From: Methyloligella solikamskensis | Lineage (GTDB): Bacteria > Pseudomonadota > Alphaproteobacteria > Rhizobiales > Methyloligellaceae | NCBI RefSeq assembly: GCF_042676065.1 | Contig: NZ_JBHTJO010000001.1 | Coordinates: 1,798,001 to 1,862,000 of the forward strand | Length of the DNA stretch: 64,000 nt | Reading direction: 5' to 3' | Shown here: piece after piece, positions 43,142 through 51,738 of the stretch | Numbering within the stretch: the stretch's first letter is position 1 | Layout of the letters: each line of letters opens with the position of its first letter | The notes under the pieces: generated by a model | Seen by the model: the letters and a program-made list of their open reading frames with translations, nothing else | What the model was told of the DNA's origin: nothing | Databases searched by the model: none | Made by a program: the position numbers and the translations under genes

Positions 43142-44770
43142 TTACACCAGCCGGCTCTGCTCCACGGCCGCACCGATGAAGGAGGCGAAGAGCGGATGGG
43201 GCGCGAAGGGGCGCGATTTCAGTTCGGGGTGGAACTGAACGCCCACGAACCAGCGATGGTCCGGGATCTCGACGATCTCCGGCAACAGCCCGTCCGGCGA
43301 AAGCCCTGAGAAGCGCAGGCCCGCCGCTTCGAGCACATTGCGGTAGCGCATGTTCACTTCGTAGCGGTGGCGGTGGCGCTCGGAGATTTCCGTGCCGCCG
43401 TACATCTTAGCGACGCGGCTGCCGCCATCGAGCACGGCGTCATAGGCGCCGAGCCGCATGGTGCCGCCGAGATCGCCGCCGTTGCGGCGGATTTGAAGCT
43501 CGTCGCCCTTCATCCATTCGGTCATTACGCCCACCACCGGCTCCTCGGCCGGGCCGAACTCGGTGGAGCTTGCGTCCTTCAGGCCCGCGAGGTGGCGTGC
43601 GGTCTCGATCACGGCCATTTGCATACCGAAGCAGATGCCGAAATACGGGAGATTGCGGGTGCGGGCGAATTGGGCCGCCTCGATCTTGCCCTCCGCGCCG
43701 CGTTCGCCGAAGCCGCCCGGCACCAGGATGCCGTGAACGTCTTCGAGATAAGCGGCGGAATCCTGCTTCTCGAAGATCTGGGATTCGATCCAGCGCTGGT
43801 TGACCTTTACCCGGTTGGCGATGCCGCCATGGACGAGGGCCTCGCTCAAGGACTTATAGGCGTCCTTCATGCCGGTATATTTGCCGACCACCGCGATGGT
43901 GACCTCGCCGTCCGGATTGTGGACGGTCTCGGCGATCTCGCGCCAGGCGGCGAGATCGGGCGGCGGCGCATCCTTGATGCCGAAGGCCTCCAGAACCTCC
44001 GTGTCGAGCCCCTCCTCGTGATAGGCGCATGGCACGTCGTAGATGCTGGAGACGTCGCGGGCCTGAATCACCGATTCGGGCCGGACGTTGCAGAACAGCG
44101 CGATCTTGCGGCGCTCGTCCTCCGGGATCTCCCGGTCCACCCGGCAAAGCAGCACATCGGGCTGGATGCCGATGGAGCGGAGCTCCTTCACCGAATGCTG
44201 GGTCGGTTTGGTCTTCAACTCGCCGGCGCTCTGGATGAATGGCACCAGCGTGAGATGAATGAAGATGGAATCCTGGCGCGGCAGCTCGTTGGAAAGCTGG
44301 CGGATCGCTTCGAAGAACGGCAGGGCCTCAATGTCGCCCACGGTGCCGCCGATCTCGCACAGCACGAAGTCCACGCCCTCGTTGCCGGTGACGATGAATT
44401 CCTTGATGGCGTCGGTGACGTGGGGAATCACCTGGACGGTGGAGCCCAGATAATCGCCGCGGCGTTCCTTGGCGATGATGTCCTGATAGATGCGGCCGGT
44501 GGTGATGTTGTCGGCCTGGCTCGCCGGCGTACCGGTGAAACGCTCGTAATGGCCGAGGTCGAGATCCGTCTCGGCACCGTCGTCGGTGACGAACACCTCG
44601 CCGTGCTGATAGGGGCTCATGGTCCCCGGATCCACGTTGAGATAAGGGTCCAGCTTGCGCAGGCGGACCTTGTAGCCCCGCGCCTGCAGCAATGCGCCCA
44701 AAGCGGCTGAGGCCAGTCCTTTTCCGAGGGAGGAAACCACGCCGCCGGTAATGAAAATGTACCGCGCCAT
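43142..44770 (-). CDS. pyrG: CTP synthase
   Basis: Makes CTP from UTP with glutamine-derived ammonia. The 542-residue protein has the synthase domain at the N-terminus (FITGGVVSSLGKGLASAALGALL; KLDPYLNVDPGTMSPYQHGEVFV) and a class I glutaminase domain at the C-terminus with the nucleophile in GICFGMQ and the GVQFHPELKS histidine/glutamate pair. It lies between secG and kdsA, a conserved alphaproteobacterial order. Length and motifs are normal. Confidence 0.97.
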   Translation of the reverse strand: MARYIFITGGVVSSLGKGLASAALGALLQARGYKVRLRKLDPYLNVDPGTMSPYQHGEVFVTDDGAETDLDLGHYERFTGTPASQADNITTGRIYQDIIAKERRGDYLGSTVQVIPHVTDAIKEFIVTGNEGVDFVLCEIGGTVGDIEALPFFEAIRQLSNELPRQDSIFIHLTLVPFIQSAGELKTKPTQHSVKELRSIGIQPDVLLCRVDREIPEDERRKIALFCNVRPESVIQARDVSSIYDVPCAYHEEGLDTEVLEAFGIKDAPPPDLAAWREIAETVHNPDGEVTIAVVGKYTGMKDAYKSLSEALVHGGIANRVKVNQRWIESQIFEKQDSAAYLEDVHGILVPGGFGERGAEGKIEAAQFARTRNLPYFGICFGMQMAVIETARHLAGLKDASSTEFGPAEEPVVGVMTEWMKGDELQIRRNGGDLGGTMRLGAYDAVLDGGSRVAKMYGGTEISERHRHRYEVNMRYRNVLEAAGLRFSGLSPDGLLPEIVEIPDHRWFVGVQFHPELKSRPFAPHPLFASFIGAAVEQSRLV

Positions 44771-44892
44771 GGGCCTCGACCTTACACCGGAATCAGTTGC
44801 ACGCGTAGTTTAAAGAACAGCCATCCACCGGCTTTGCGATGGATAAGTTGACGCGGGCGGAACGGCGCATATCGGCCTTCCGCCCTGCCCCT

Positions 44893-45258
44893 TTACTGGG
44901 ACTGAGGCGCCTGGGGCGCGGCGGGCGTCTCGGGCGCCGCCGGGGCCGGAGCCGGGCTGGACGGGAGCGCCGGCAGATTCGAATCGCCGCCGATGGTGCC
45001 GCCTGTCAGGGGCGAGGTGCCGCCCGTATTGTAGCCCGCAAGAATGGTGAGCAGCAGGCTGGTGGCGAAGAAGGCCGCGCCTAGGACAGCTGTTGCCCGG
45101 GTGAGCACATTGGCCGTGCCGCGTCCGGTCATCATACCGCCGCCGCCACCACCGCCGCCGCCGATGCCGAGGGCACCGCCTTCGGAACGCTGCAGCAGGA
45201 CGACCGCCACGAGGGCCGCGGCGATCATGAGGTGGATGACCAGAAGAATTGTGCTCAT
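44893..45258 (-). CDS. secG: protein translocase subunit SecG
   Basis: Small membrane subunit of the SecYEG channel. The 121-residue protein has two membrane helices (about 3-20 and 55-78) joined by a loop with the conserved LLQRSEGGALG followed by a run of nine glycines. The C-terminal 40 residues are Ala/Pro-rich, as is common in alphaproteobacteria. The ATG at 45258 begins directly at the first helix; the longer reading is rejected. It lies between tpiA and pyrG, the usual place, but a secreted-protein gene is inserted after tpiA. Confidence 0.93.
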   Translation of the reverse strand: MSTILLVIHLMIAAALVAVVLLQRSEGGALGIGGGGGGGGGMMTGRGTANVLTRATAVLGAAFFATSLLLTILAGYNTGGTSPLTGGTIGGDSNLPALPSSPAPAPAAPETPAAPQAPQSQ

Positions 45259-45340
45259 CAGAGGCTGTCCGTGAATCCAAAAAAGCGGCTCCAACGCCGG
45301 TCCGGCGCGAGCACGCTCGCGTTTCAAAGCGGGGTCTTAG

Positions 45341-45760
45341 CTAATCGATGCGCGCTTGGCTAGTGCTGACGACACGCTGGTCGGGTTTGCGCTCCGGCTC
45401 TTGGTCGGCCCGCTGCTGTTCTTCGGGCTCTTTTGCGGGCGGTTCGGGCCGGCGGATGGGCATCGGAACGATGTCCCAGTACTTCTTGATATAGCGCCCC
45501 TTGCGGCACTGAAATTCCAGCCGCTCCTCAAGCAGCAGATATTCACGCACCTTGTCGAGCTTGGCCGTATCGAGATTGGCCTTCACCCAATCGGGCCCAT
45601 GATCCAGGGCGTCCTTGATCTCAGGCGTCAGCTTTGCGTCATGCTCCGCCTTCAGCTGCTCGCACGCTTCCTTGTCCAGGGGGAGCGCGGAGGCGCTTCC
45701 GCCCAACGCCAACGCGATGGCGAAGCCGGCGATAAGAAGTGTTGCGGCGCGCGCTACCAA
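45341..45760 (-). CDS. small secreted or periplasmic protein of unknown function
   Basis: 139 residues from a TTG start preceded by AGGA. A signal peptide is clear (residues 1-25, cut after GSASA), then a helical charged domain with two cysteines (DKEACEQLKAEHDAKL… and EFQCRKGRYIKKYWDIVPMP), which could form one disulfide. The last 40 residues are Pro/Glu/Arg-rich and probably disordered. No known domain is recognised. Located between tpiA and secG; its upstream region holds a striking set of inverted repeats. Confidence 0.75.
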   Translation of the reverse strand: MVARAATLLIAGFAIALALGGSASALPLDKEACEQLKAEHDAKLTPEIKDALDHGPDWVKANLDTAKLDKVREYLLLEERLEFQCRKGRYIKKYWDIVPMPIRRPEPPAKEPEEQQRADQEPERKPDQRVVSTSQARID

Positions 45761-45827
45761 GATCCTGCCCCTAGGTCAGACGGGTTCAGCCCCGAATTCG
45801 ACACTTGATCGTTACCCCAATACGTTA

Positions 45828-45877
45828 GCGGAAGCTTGCTTCCGCAACCTCAAGGTGAAGTTGCGGTTTCGCTTCCG
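45828..45877. other. competing inverted repeats upstream of the small secreted-protein gene
   Basis: GCGGAAGC (45828-45835) can pair with GCTTCCGC (45838-45845) or, one base shorter, with GCTTCCG (45871-45877). CCGCAAC (45842-45848), which overlaps the first partner, pairs with GTTGCGG (45860-45866). The two folds are mutually exclusive. The centre also holds an AACCTCA…TGAAGTT dyad (45846-45862) of the size bound by MerR-type regulators. It could be an RNA switch, an operator or a repeat element. Confidence 0.45.
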
Positions 45878-45924
45878 ATCTAGGCCGAAGAATGGCGAAG
45901 ATGATGGGGCCTGCCAACCGTTGT

Positions 45925-45940
45925 GGGGCTTAGAAGCCCC
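45925..45940 (-). terminator. stem-loop just after tpiA
   Basis: GGGGCT (45925-45930) and AGCCCC (45935-45940) form a 6-bp stem with a TAGA loop (+ strand), 7 bp beyond the tpiA stop. It lacks a T-run on the tpiA strand, so it would be a weak or Rho-assisted terminator. Confidence 0.35.
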
Positions 45941-45946
45941 CAAACG

Positions 45947-46708
45947 TCACGAGTTTTTGCCGTAAGTTGCCAGAATGCCATAGAAATCGTCGGCTTTGAG
46001 GCTCGCGCCCCCCACCAGAGCGCCATTCACCTCCGGAACGGCCAGCAGCTCCGCGGCATTGGAGGGTTTAACCGAGCCGCCATAGAGAATCCGGACCGAT
46101 TCGCCCTTATTCCCCAGCTTTTCCGTCAGATGACCGCGGATGAAGCGATGGACCTCCTCCACGTCTTCGATCGTCGGTGTGAGGCCGGTGCCGATGGCCC
46201 AGACGGGCTCGTAGGCGATGACCGTGTTGTCGCCATCGACGCCATCGGGGAGCGAGCCTTCGAGCTGCTCGCCGACAATGGCCAGTGTGATGCCGTCGCG
46301 GCGCTCCTTCTCCGTCTCGCCCACGCAGATGATGGCGGTGAGGCCTGCCCGGTGTGCGGCGGCTGCCTTCTCGGCGATCAGCGCGTCGGTCTCGCCGTGA
46401 TCTGCGCGGCGCTCCGAGTGACCGACGATGACGGCGTCGGCCCCGGCATCGGCCAGCATCTCGGCGGAGATGTCGCCGGTATGGGCGCCGGATTCGGCCG
46501 TGTGGCAGTCCTGGCCGCCCAGCGCGATGGCCGTGCCAGCCAGCATGTCGTGGGCGCGGGCAATCAGGGTGGCCGGCGGGCAGATCATGACGTCGGCCAT
46601 ATCGAAGGGATGGTCTTTGAGCTTCTTGCCCAGGCTGGTGAGCTCGGCCAGCGACGTCTCAAGCCCGTTCATCTTCCAATTTCCGGCAACCAACGGTCTT
46701 ACGTCCAC
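45947..46708 (-). CDS. tpiA: triosephosphate isomerase
   Basis: Interconverts dihydroxyacetone phosphate and glyceraldehyde 3-phosphate. The 253-residue protein has the substrate Lys in VAGNWKMNG, the catalytic His in IVGHSERR and the catalytic Glu in AYEPVWAIGTG, and the phosphate loops GGSVKPSN and VGGASL. Divergent from the ppiD-like gene. In relatives tpiA is followed directly by secG. Confidence 0.97.
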   Translation of the reverse strand: MDVRPLVAGNWKMNGLETSLAELTSLGKKLKDHPFDMADVMICPPATLIARAHDMLAGTAIALGGQDCHTAESGAHTGDISAEMLADAGADAVIVGHSERRADHGETDALIAEKAAAAHRAGLTAIICVGETEKERRDGITLAIVGEQLEGSLPDGVDGDNTVIAYEPVWAIGTGLTPTIEDVEEVHRFIRGHLTEKLGNKGESVRILYGGSVKPSNAAELLAVPEVNGALVGGASLKADDFYGILATYGKNS

Positions 46709-46983
46709 GCTCTTCCCCCTCGCCTTTCAGGATGAATCCGCAATTCGACAACGCCTTCAGTGGCTTAGGCGGCTCTAAACGGCGTTACGAGACGCCCCTG
46801 TGCGGCTTGCCGCCTGAAACGTTGCTCCCTATGATGCCGCCGCCTCACCGGAATGTCCAAAGATTGCACTTGCATTGCCGCGCTTTGGCGTGGAATTCCG
46901 CACCGGTAGAAAACAATTCGAACGGTCGGCCGCATCTTCGATTGCGGGGATGATGGCGCCGGCTCCTAGGGAAGGTTAGACGC

Positions 46984-48882
46984 GTGGCTCTCGATTATAT
47001 GCGCAAAGGCGCAAGCCGCTTCTTCGGTGTCATCCTCATCGGTCTGCTGGTCGTCAGCTTTGCGGTCTGGGGCATCGCCGACATCTTCACCGGCTATGGC
47101 AGCGCCACCCTGGTCAAGGTGGGCGATACGGAAGTCAGCCGGGATGATTATCTTCAGGTGCAGCGCGAAGTGCTGCAGTCCATGAGCAATCAGGCGGGCC
47201 GGACCCTCACCTTGCAGGAGGCGCGCGAACAGGGTCTCGATGCGCAGGTGCTGGAGCGGCTGGTCGGCGGCGCGGCCCTCGATACCCACGCGGCGGATCT
47301 CGGTCTCGGCATCACCGAAGACAAGCTGCTGGAAGAGATCATGCAGGATCCAGGGCTGCAGGACAGCTCCGGCAATTTCAACGGCGCCATGCTGCAGCAG
47401 TATCTCGCCCAGATGGGGATGAGCGAGCAGACCTTCCTGGACATGCAGCGGGAGCGGAACAAGCGGCGCCAGATCCTGGCGACCATCGGTCAGACCGTGG
47501 CGACGCCCAACCTGCTGATCGATGCGCTGGACACCTACAACAATCAGACCCGCACCTTGCGCTATGTGCTGGTGCCGGAGTCCGCGGTCGACGCTTCGCC
47601 CGAGCCGACGGAGACGGAGCTGAAGAGCTTCTACGAGAACAACCAGGCCGCCTTCACCCAGCCGGAGTATCGCACCATCGGGGTTCTCGCCGTAACGCCG
47701 GAGACCGTGAAGGACCAGGTGGAGATCACCGAGGACGAGCTGAAGGACGAGTACGAGGCCAACAAGGCGCAGTACGACACGCCGGAGAAGCGGCATGTCT
47801 ATCAGATCTCGTTCGCCAACGAGGAAGACGCCAAGCAGGCCTATGAGGCGATCGAAGGCGGCAAGGAGTTTTTGGAAGTCGCAAAAGACGGCGGCATGAA
47901 GGAGCAGGACGTCGATCTCGGCGTGCTGACCCGCACCGGCATGGTCGATCCCGTATTGGCCGAGACGGCCTTCTCGCTCGAGGAAGGCAAAGTGAGCGAG
48001 CCGGTCACCGGTAAGCTCGGCGCCATCGCGCTTCTGAAGGTCACCAATATCATTCCGGGCGAGGAATCGGAGTTCGAGAAGGTGAAGCCGGAGATCGAGA
48101 AGGAGATCCTCGCCGACCGCGCGGAGAACGCCATTCTCGACATGCACGACAAGATCGAGGACGAGCGCGCCTCTGGCGCCACTCTGGAGGAAGTCGCCGA
48201 GAAGCTCGACCTTCCCTACGAGGAGGTAGAAAAGGTCGACGTCCAGGGCCGCACCGCCTCCGGTGTGGATAAGGAGCTGCCCCAGAAGGAGAAGCTTCTG
48301 GAAGGCGCCTTCGCCTCTGATGTCGGGGTCGAGAACGATCCGGTCGATGCGCGAGACGAAGGCTTCGTCTGGTTCGACGTGCTCGACGTCACGCCCCAGC
48401 GGGTGCGCCCCTTCGAGGAGGTGAAGACCGAGGTCGGCCGCATGTGGCGGCAGGATGATCGCCAGAAGCGGCTCGCCGAATACACCTCGAAGCTGGTGGA
48501 CGAGCTGAAGTCTGGCGAGACCACCCTCGGCGACATTGCCGAAGAGCATGACGAGGACGTCGTCACCACCCAGCCTTTGAAGCGCTCGGGCATGGCGTTG
48601 AACGTGCTGCCCCAGGCGGTCGCCCAGGCCTTCTCCCTGCCGGAGAAGGGCTATGGCTCGGCGGAAGCGGGCGTCCAGGGATCGCGTATCCTGTTCCAGG
48701 TGGAAGATGTCATGGCGCCCAAGGAGCTGGATGGGCCTGCGCGGGCGGAGCTGGAGCGTCAGCTCAAGCTCTTCGTCAGCGACGATATCCTGTCCCAGTA
48801 TTTCGGCGCGCTTCAGGATCGCTATCAGGTGACCGTCAACCAGGAAGCCATCAACCGGCTGACGGGGGCCGAGCAGCAGTGA
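46984..48882 (+). CDS. PpiD-like membrane-anchored periplasmic chaperone / peptidyl-prolyl isomerase
   Basis: 632-residue protein with one N-terminal membrane helix (about residues 12-35, FFGVILIGLLVVSFAVWGIADIF) and a large periplasmic part: a SurA_N-type chaperone domain (about 38-200), a parvulin-like region (about 240-360), and a C-terminal domain rich in Glu/Lys helices. In E. coli PpiD sits beside SecYEG and helps newly exported proteins fold. GTG start with GGAAGG upstream. Its last bases overlap the trpE start by 4 bp, as in many alphaproteobacteria. Confidence 0.9.
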   Translation: MALDYMRKGASRFFGVILIGLLVVSFAVWGIADIFTGYGSATLVKVGDTEVSRDDYLQVQREVLQSMSNQAGRTLTLQEAREQGLDAQVLERLVGGAALDTHAADLGLGITEDKLLEEIMQDPGLQDSSGNFNGAMLQQYLAQMGMSEQTFLDMQRERNKRRQILATIGQTVATPNLLIDALDTYNNQTRTLRYVLVPESAVDASPEPTETELKSFYENNQAAFTQPEYRTIGVLAVTPETVKDQVEITEDELKDEYEANKAQYDTPEKRHVYQISFANEEDAKQAYEAIEGGKEFLEVAKDGGMKEQDVDLGVLTRTGMVDPVLAETAFSLEEGKVSEPVTGKLGAIALLKVTNIIPGEESEFEKVKPEIEKEILADRAENAILDMHDKIEDERASGATLEEVAEKLDLPYEEVEKVDVQGRTASGVDKELPQKEKLLEGAFASDVGVENDPVDARDEGFVWFDVLDVTPQRVRPFEEVKTEVGRMWRQDDRQKRLAEYTSKLVDELKSGETTLGDIAEEHDEDVVTTQPLKRSGMALNVLPQAVAQAFSLPEKGYGSAEAGVQGSRILFQVEDVMAPKELDGPARAELERQLKLFVSDDILSQYFGALQDRYQVTVNQEAINRLTGAEQQ

Positions 48883-50444
48883 GTTCGGACACGGCCGCTG
48901 GTGCACAGGCAGCCGAGGATGGTGGCGCGGAAACGGTAAAGCCCGGCTTCGAGGCGTTTCGCAAGGCGTATGAGGCGGGTGACGCGCAGGTCGTGTGGAC
49001 CCAGCTCGTCGCCGATCTCGAGACGCCGGTCTCCGCCTATCTCAAGCTTGCTCATGAGCGGCCGAACAGCTTCCTGCTGGAATCGGTGGAAGGCGGCGCG
49101 ACCCGCGGCCGGTACTCGATCATCGGCTGCGATCCCGATCTGATCTGGCGCGCTGTGGCCGACATGGCCGAGATGAACCGCGCCCCGGACGACGACGCTT
49201 CAGCGTTCGCGCCTGAGGATCTGCCGCCGCTCGACTCTTTGCGTGCGCTGCTCAAAGAGTCGGCGATCGATCTTCCCCACCAGCTTCCGCCCATGGCGGC
49301 CGGCGTGTTCGGCTATATGGGCTACGACACGGTGCGGCTGATCGAGGATCTTCCCAACGACAAGCCCGATCCCCTGGATCTGCCCACCAGCTTGATGGTG
49401 CGGCCGCGGCTGATCGTGATCTTCGATTCCGTGCGGGACGAGATGATCCTGATCACGCCGGTGCGCCCTGCTCCCGGCGAGACTGCGCAAGCCGCCTATG
49501 ACGCGGCGCGTGCCCGGTTCGACGAAGCGCTTGCCAAGCTGGAAAGCCCACTGCCCCATCAGCCGCCGCTGGAAAGCACTGCGGAAGCACCGACGCCGCA
49601 GCACATGACGGCGCCCGAGGCCTATATGAAGAAGGTCGAGGTGGCGAAGGACTACATCACCGCCGGCGATATCTTTCAGGTGGTGCTGAGCCAGCGCTTC
49701 GAGGCGCCCTTCACCCTGCCGCCTTTCTCGCTCTACCGGGCACTGCGGCGGGTAAACCCCTCGCCTTATCTCTACTTTCTGAATTTCGGCGATTTCGCCG
49801 TGGCCGGCTCGAGCCCCGAGATATTGGTGCGGGTGCGGGACGGGGTCGCCACCATCCGTCCGATCGCAGGAACGCGTCCGCGCGGGGCCACGCCGGAAGA
49901 AGATGCGGCCTTGGCCGAAGAGCTGCTGGCCGACGCCAAGGAGCGTTCGGAGCATCTGATGCTGCTGGATCTCGGGCGGAACGATGTGGGGCGCGTCTCC
50001 GAGGTCGGCTCCGTGTCGGTCACCGACAGCTTCTTTCTCGAATACTACAGCCAGGTCATGCACATCGTTTCCAACGTGGAGGGCAAACTCGACCCGAGCC
50101 ACGACGCGATCGATGCGCTGATGGCGGGCTTCCCGGCCGGCACGGTTTCCGGTGCGCCCAAGGTCCGGGCCATGCAGATCATAGACGAGTTGGAGGACGA
50201 GCGTCGCGGGCCATATGCGGGCTGCGTGGGCTATTTCTCCGCCAACGGCGAGATGGATAGCTGCATCGTCCTGCGCACCTCGGTGATCAAGGACGGCAAG
50301 ATGTACGTCCAGGCCGGCGCCGGGCTGGTGGCGGATTCGGTGCCGGACCGCGAGCAGGCCGAATGTGTGAATAAGGCGAAAGCCCTATTCCGCGCGGCCG
50401 AAGAGGCTGTACGCTTCTCCGCGCGGGACCGGCGCGGCGGTTGA
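48879..50444 (+). CDS. trpE: anthranilate synthase component I
   Basis: Aminates chorismate to anthranilate, the first step of tryptophan synthesis. The 521-residue protein has the chorismate-binding enzyme core: FSLYRALRRVNPSPYLYFLNFGDFAVAGSSPEILVRV, IRPIAGTRPRG and the C-terminal FPAGTVSGAPKVRAM. GTG start overlapping the ppiD stop. The N-terminal 40 residues are longer than usual. No leader-peptide attenuator is possible in the overlap. A SixA-type gene separates it from trpG. Confidence 0.96.
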   Translation: MSSDTAAGAQAAEDGGAETVKPGFEAFRKAYEAGDAQVVWTQLVADLETPVSAYLKLAHERPNSFLLESVEGGATRGRYSIIGCDPDLIWRAVADMAEMNRAPDDDASAFAPEDLPPLDSLRALLKESAIDLPHQLPPMAAGVFGYMGYDTVRLIEDLPNDKPDPLDLPTSLMVRPRLIVIFDSVRDEMILITPVRPAPGETAQAAYDAARARFDEALAKLESPLPHQPPLESTAEAPTPQHMTAPEAYMKKVEVAKDYITAGDIFQVVLSQRFEAPFTLPPFSLYRALRRVNPSPYLYFLNFGDFAVAGSSPEILVRVRDGVATIRPIAGTRPRGATPEEDAALAEELLADAKERSEHLMLLDLGRNDVGRVSEVGSVSVTDSFFLEYYSQVMHIVSNVEGKLDPSHDAIDALMAGFPAGTVSGAPKVRAMQIIDELEDERRGPYAGCVGYFSANGEMDSCIVLRTSVIKDGKMYVQAGAGLVADSVPDREQAECVNKAKALFRAAEEAVRFSARDRRGG

Positions 50445-50484
50445 GCGTCTCACTATCCCGCTTTGGGATTTGCCGGAGCGCATC

Positions 50485-51024
50485 ATGTTGAGACTGAGCC
50501 TTCTGCGGCACGCAAAGTCGAGCTGGAAGAATCCGGGGGTTGCGGATGTCGACCGGTCGCTGTCCTCGCGCGGCCGGGTGGCAGCGCCCCGCATGGGCGA
50601 GGCGATCGAGGAGCGCGACTTGATTCCGGATCTCGTTCTCTGCTCCACGGCGCGCCGGACCCGGGAGACCTATGATCTCGTCTCGGAGGGCTGGGAGCCG
50701 CCGCCGGCTGTCGAATACCGCGAGGGGCTCTATCACGCCGCTCCCGACAGTCTTCTCGACATCGTCCGCGAGCAGATGCCGGAGACCGGCCATCTCATGC
50801 TGATCGGCCACAATCCCGGATTCCAAATCTTCGGCTACGACCTGATCGGGCGCGGACCGCTCCATGCGCGGGAGCGTTTGAGCGCGAAGTTTCCCACCTG
50901 CGGGCTTCTGGTGGTCGACTTCAACGAAGGCCAGTGGGCCGATATCCGCTACGGCGCCGGCGAGTTGTCCCTGTTCCTGGTGCCGGCGGATCTGGGGCTT
51001 ACCCCCTCGCCCATCGATCCCTAA
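50485..51024 (+). CDS. SixA-type histidine phosphatase
   Basis: 179-residue histidine phosphatase superfamily member. The phosphate-binding motif is LLRHAKSSW (the RHG variant RHAKS), with the second histidine region LMLIGHNPGF. E. coli SixA removes phosphate from HPr-like histidine domains; related proteins act on other phospho-compounds, so the substrate is open. The ATG at 50485 follows GGAG. It lies between trpE and trpG, an insertion into a gene pair that is normally adjacent. Confidence 0.9.
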   Translation: MLRLSLLRHAKSSWKNPGVADVDRSLSSRGRVAAPRMGEAIEERDLIPDLVLCSTARRTRETYDLVSEGWEPPPAVEYREGLYHAAPDSLLDIVREQMPETGHLMLIGHNPGFQIFGYDLIGRGPLHARERLSAKFPTCGLLVVDFNEGQWADIRYGAGELSLFLVPADLGLTPSPIDP

Positions 51025-51117
51025 ATAATGGGAAGCGATACTTTTGAGGAGATCCGCCAGCCCGGCAGGCCTTAGTTTCCTTGACCTTCCGGGTGAGCGG
51101 GCATAACAGCTACGCCC

Positions 51118-51738
51118 ATGCTCACGCTGATCGATAACTACGACAGTTTCACCTACAACCTCGTCCATTTCCTTGGCGAGCTTGGCGCGCCCACGCGCGT
51201 CTATCGCAACGACAAGGTGACGGTGGATGAGGTGCTGGCCGAGAACCCGGCTGCCATCGTGCTCTCGCCGGGCCCTTGCGATCCGGACCGGGCGGGCATC
51301 TGCCTGGAACTGATCGAGCGGGCCGGTGGTGATGTGCCGATCCTCGGCGTGTGCCTCGGGCATCAGGCGATCGGTCAGGCCTATGGCGGCAAGGTCGTCG
51401 GCGCGCCGGAGCTGATGCACGGCAAGCTTTCCAAGGTGCATCACGAGAACCGCGGCGTGTTCTCCGGGCTGGCGCAGGATTTTTTCGCCACCCGCTATCA
51501 TTCGCTGATGATCGATCCCGACACCCTTCCCGATGCGTTGGAGGTGACGGCGAAGACCCAAGACGGCATCATCATGGGGGTGCAGCACAAGTCGCACCCG
51601 GTGCATGGCGTACAGTTTCATCCTGAGAGCATCGCTTCAGAACATGGCCACCAGCTCCTCGCCAACTTCCTCGACCTCGCCCGGGTCGAGCGGCGCGCAA
51701 AAACCGACGGAACCGAGAGCCGGGTCGGTGCCGTCTAG
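51118..51738 (+). CDS. trpG: anthranilate synthase component II (glutamine amidotransferase)
   Basis: Supplies ammonia from glutamine to TrpE. The 206-residue class I glutaminase has the oxyanion/opening motif LIDNYDSFTYNLVHF, nucleophile Cys79 in GVCLGHQAIG, and the catalytic His/Glu in GVQFHPESI. The final 40 residues exceed the usual length. Its 3' end overlaps trpD. A similar enzyme could also serve 4-aminobenzoate synthesis. Confidence 0.96.
   Translation: MLTLIDNYDSFTYNLVHFLGELGAPTRVYRNDKVTVDEVLAENPAAIVLSPGPCDPDRAGICLELIERAGGDVPILGVCLGHQAIGQAYGGKVVGAPELMHGKLSKVHHENRGVFSGLAQDFFATRYHSLMIDPDTLPDALEVTAKTQDGIIMGVQHKSHPVHGVQFHPESIASEHGHQLLANFLDLARVERRAKTDGTESRVGAV

Noticed and set aside
46966..48906. 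646-codon minus-strand frame opposite the ppiD-like gene
   Set aside because: Antisense shadow; Leu/Arg/His-rich without domains, and the plus-strand protein has clear homology and a membrane anchor.
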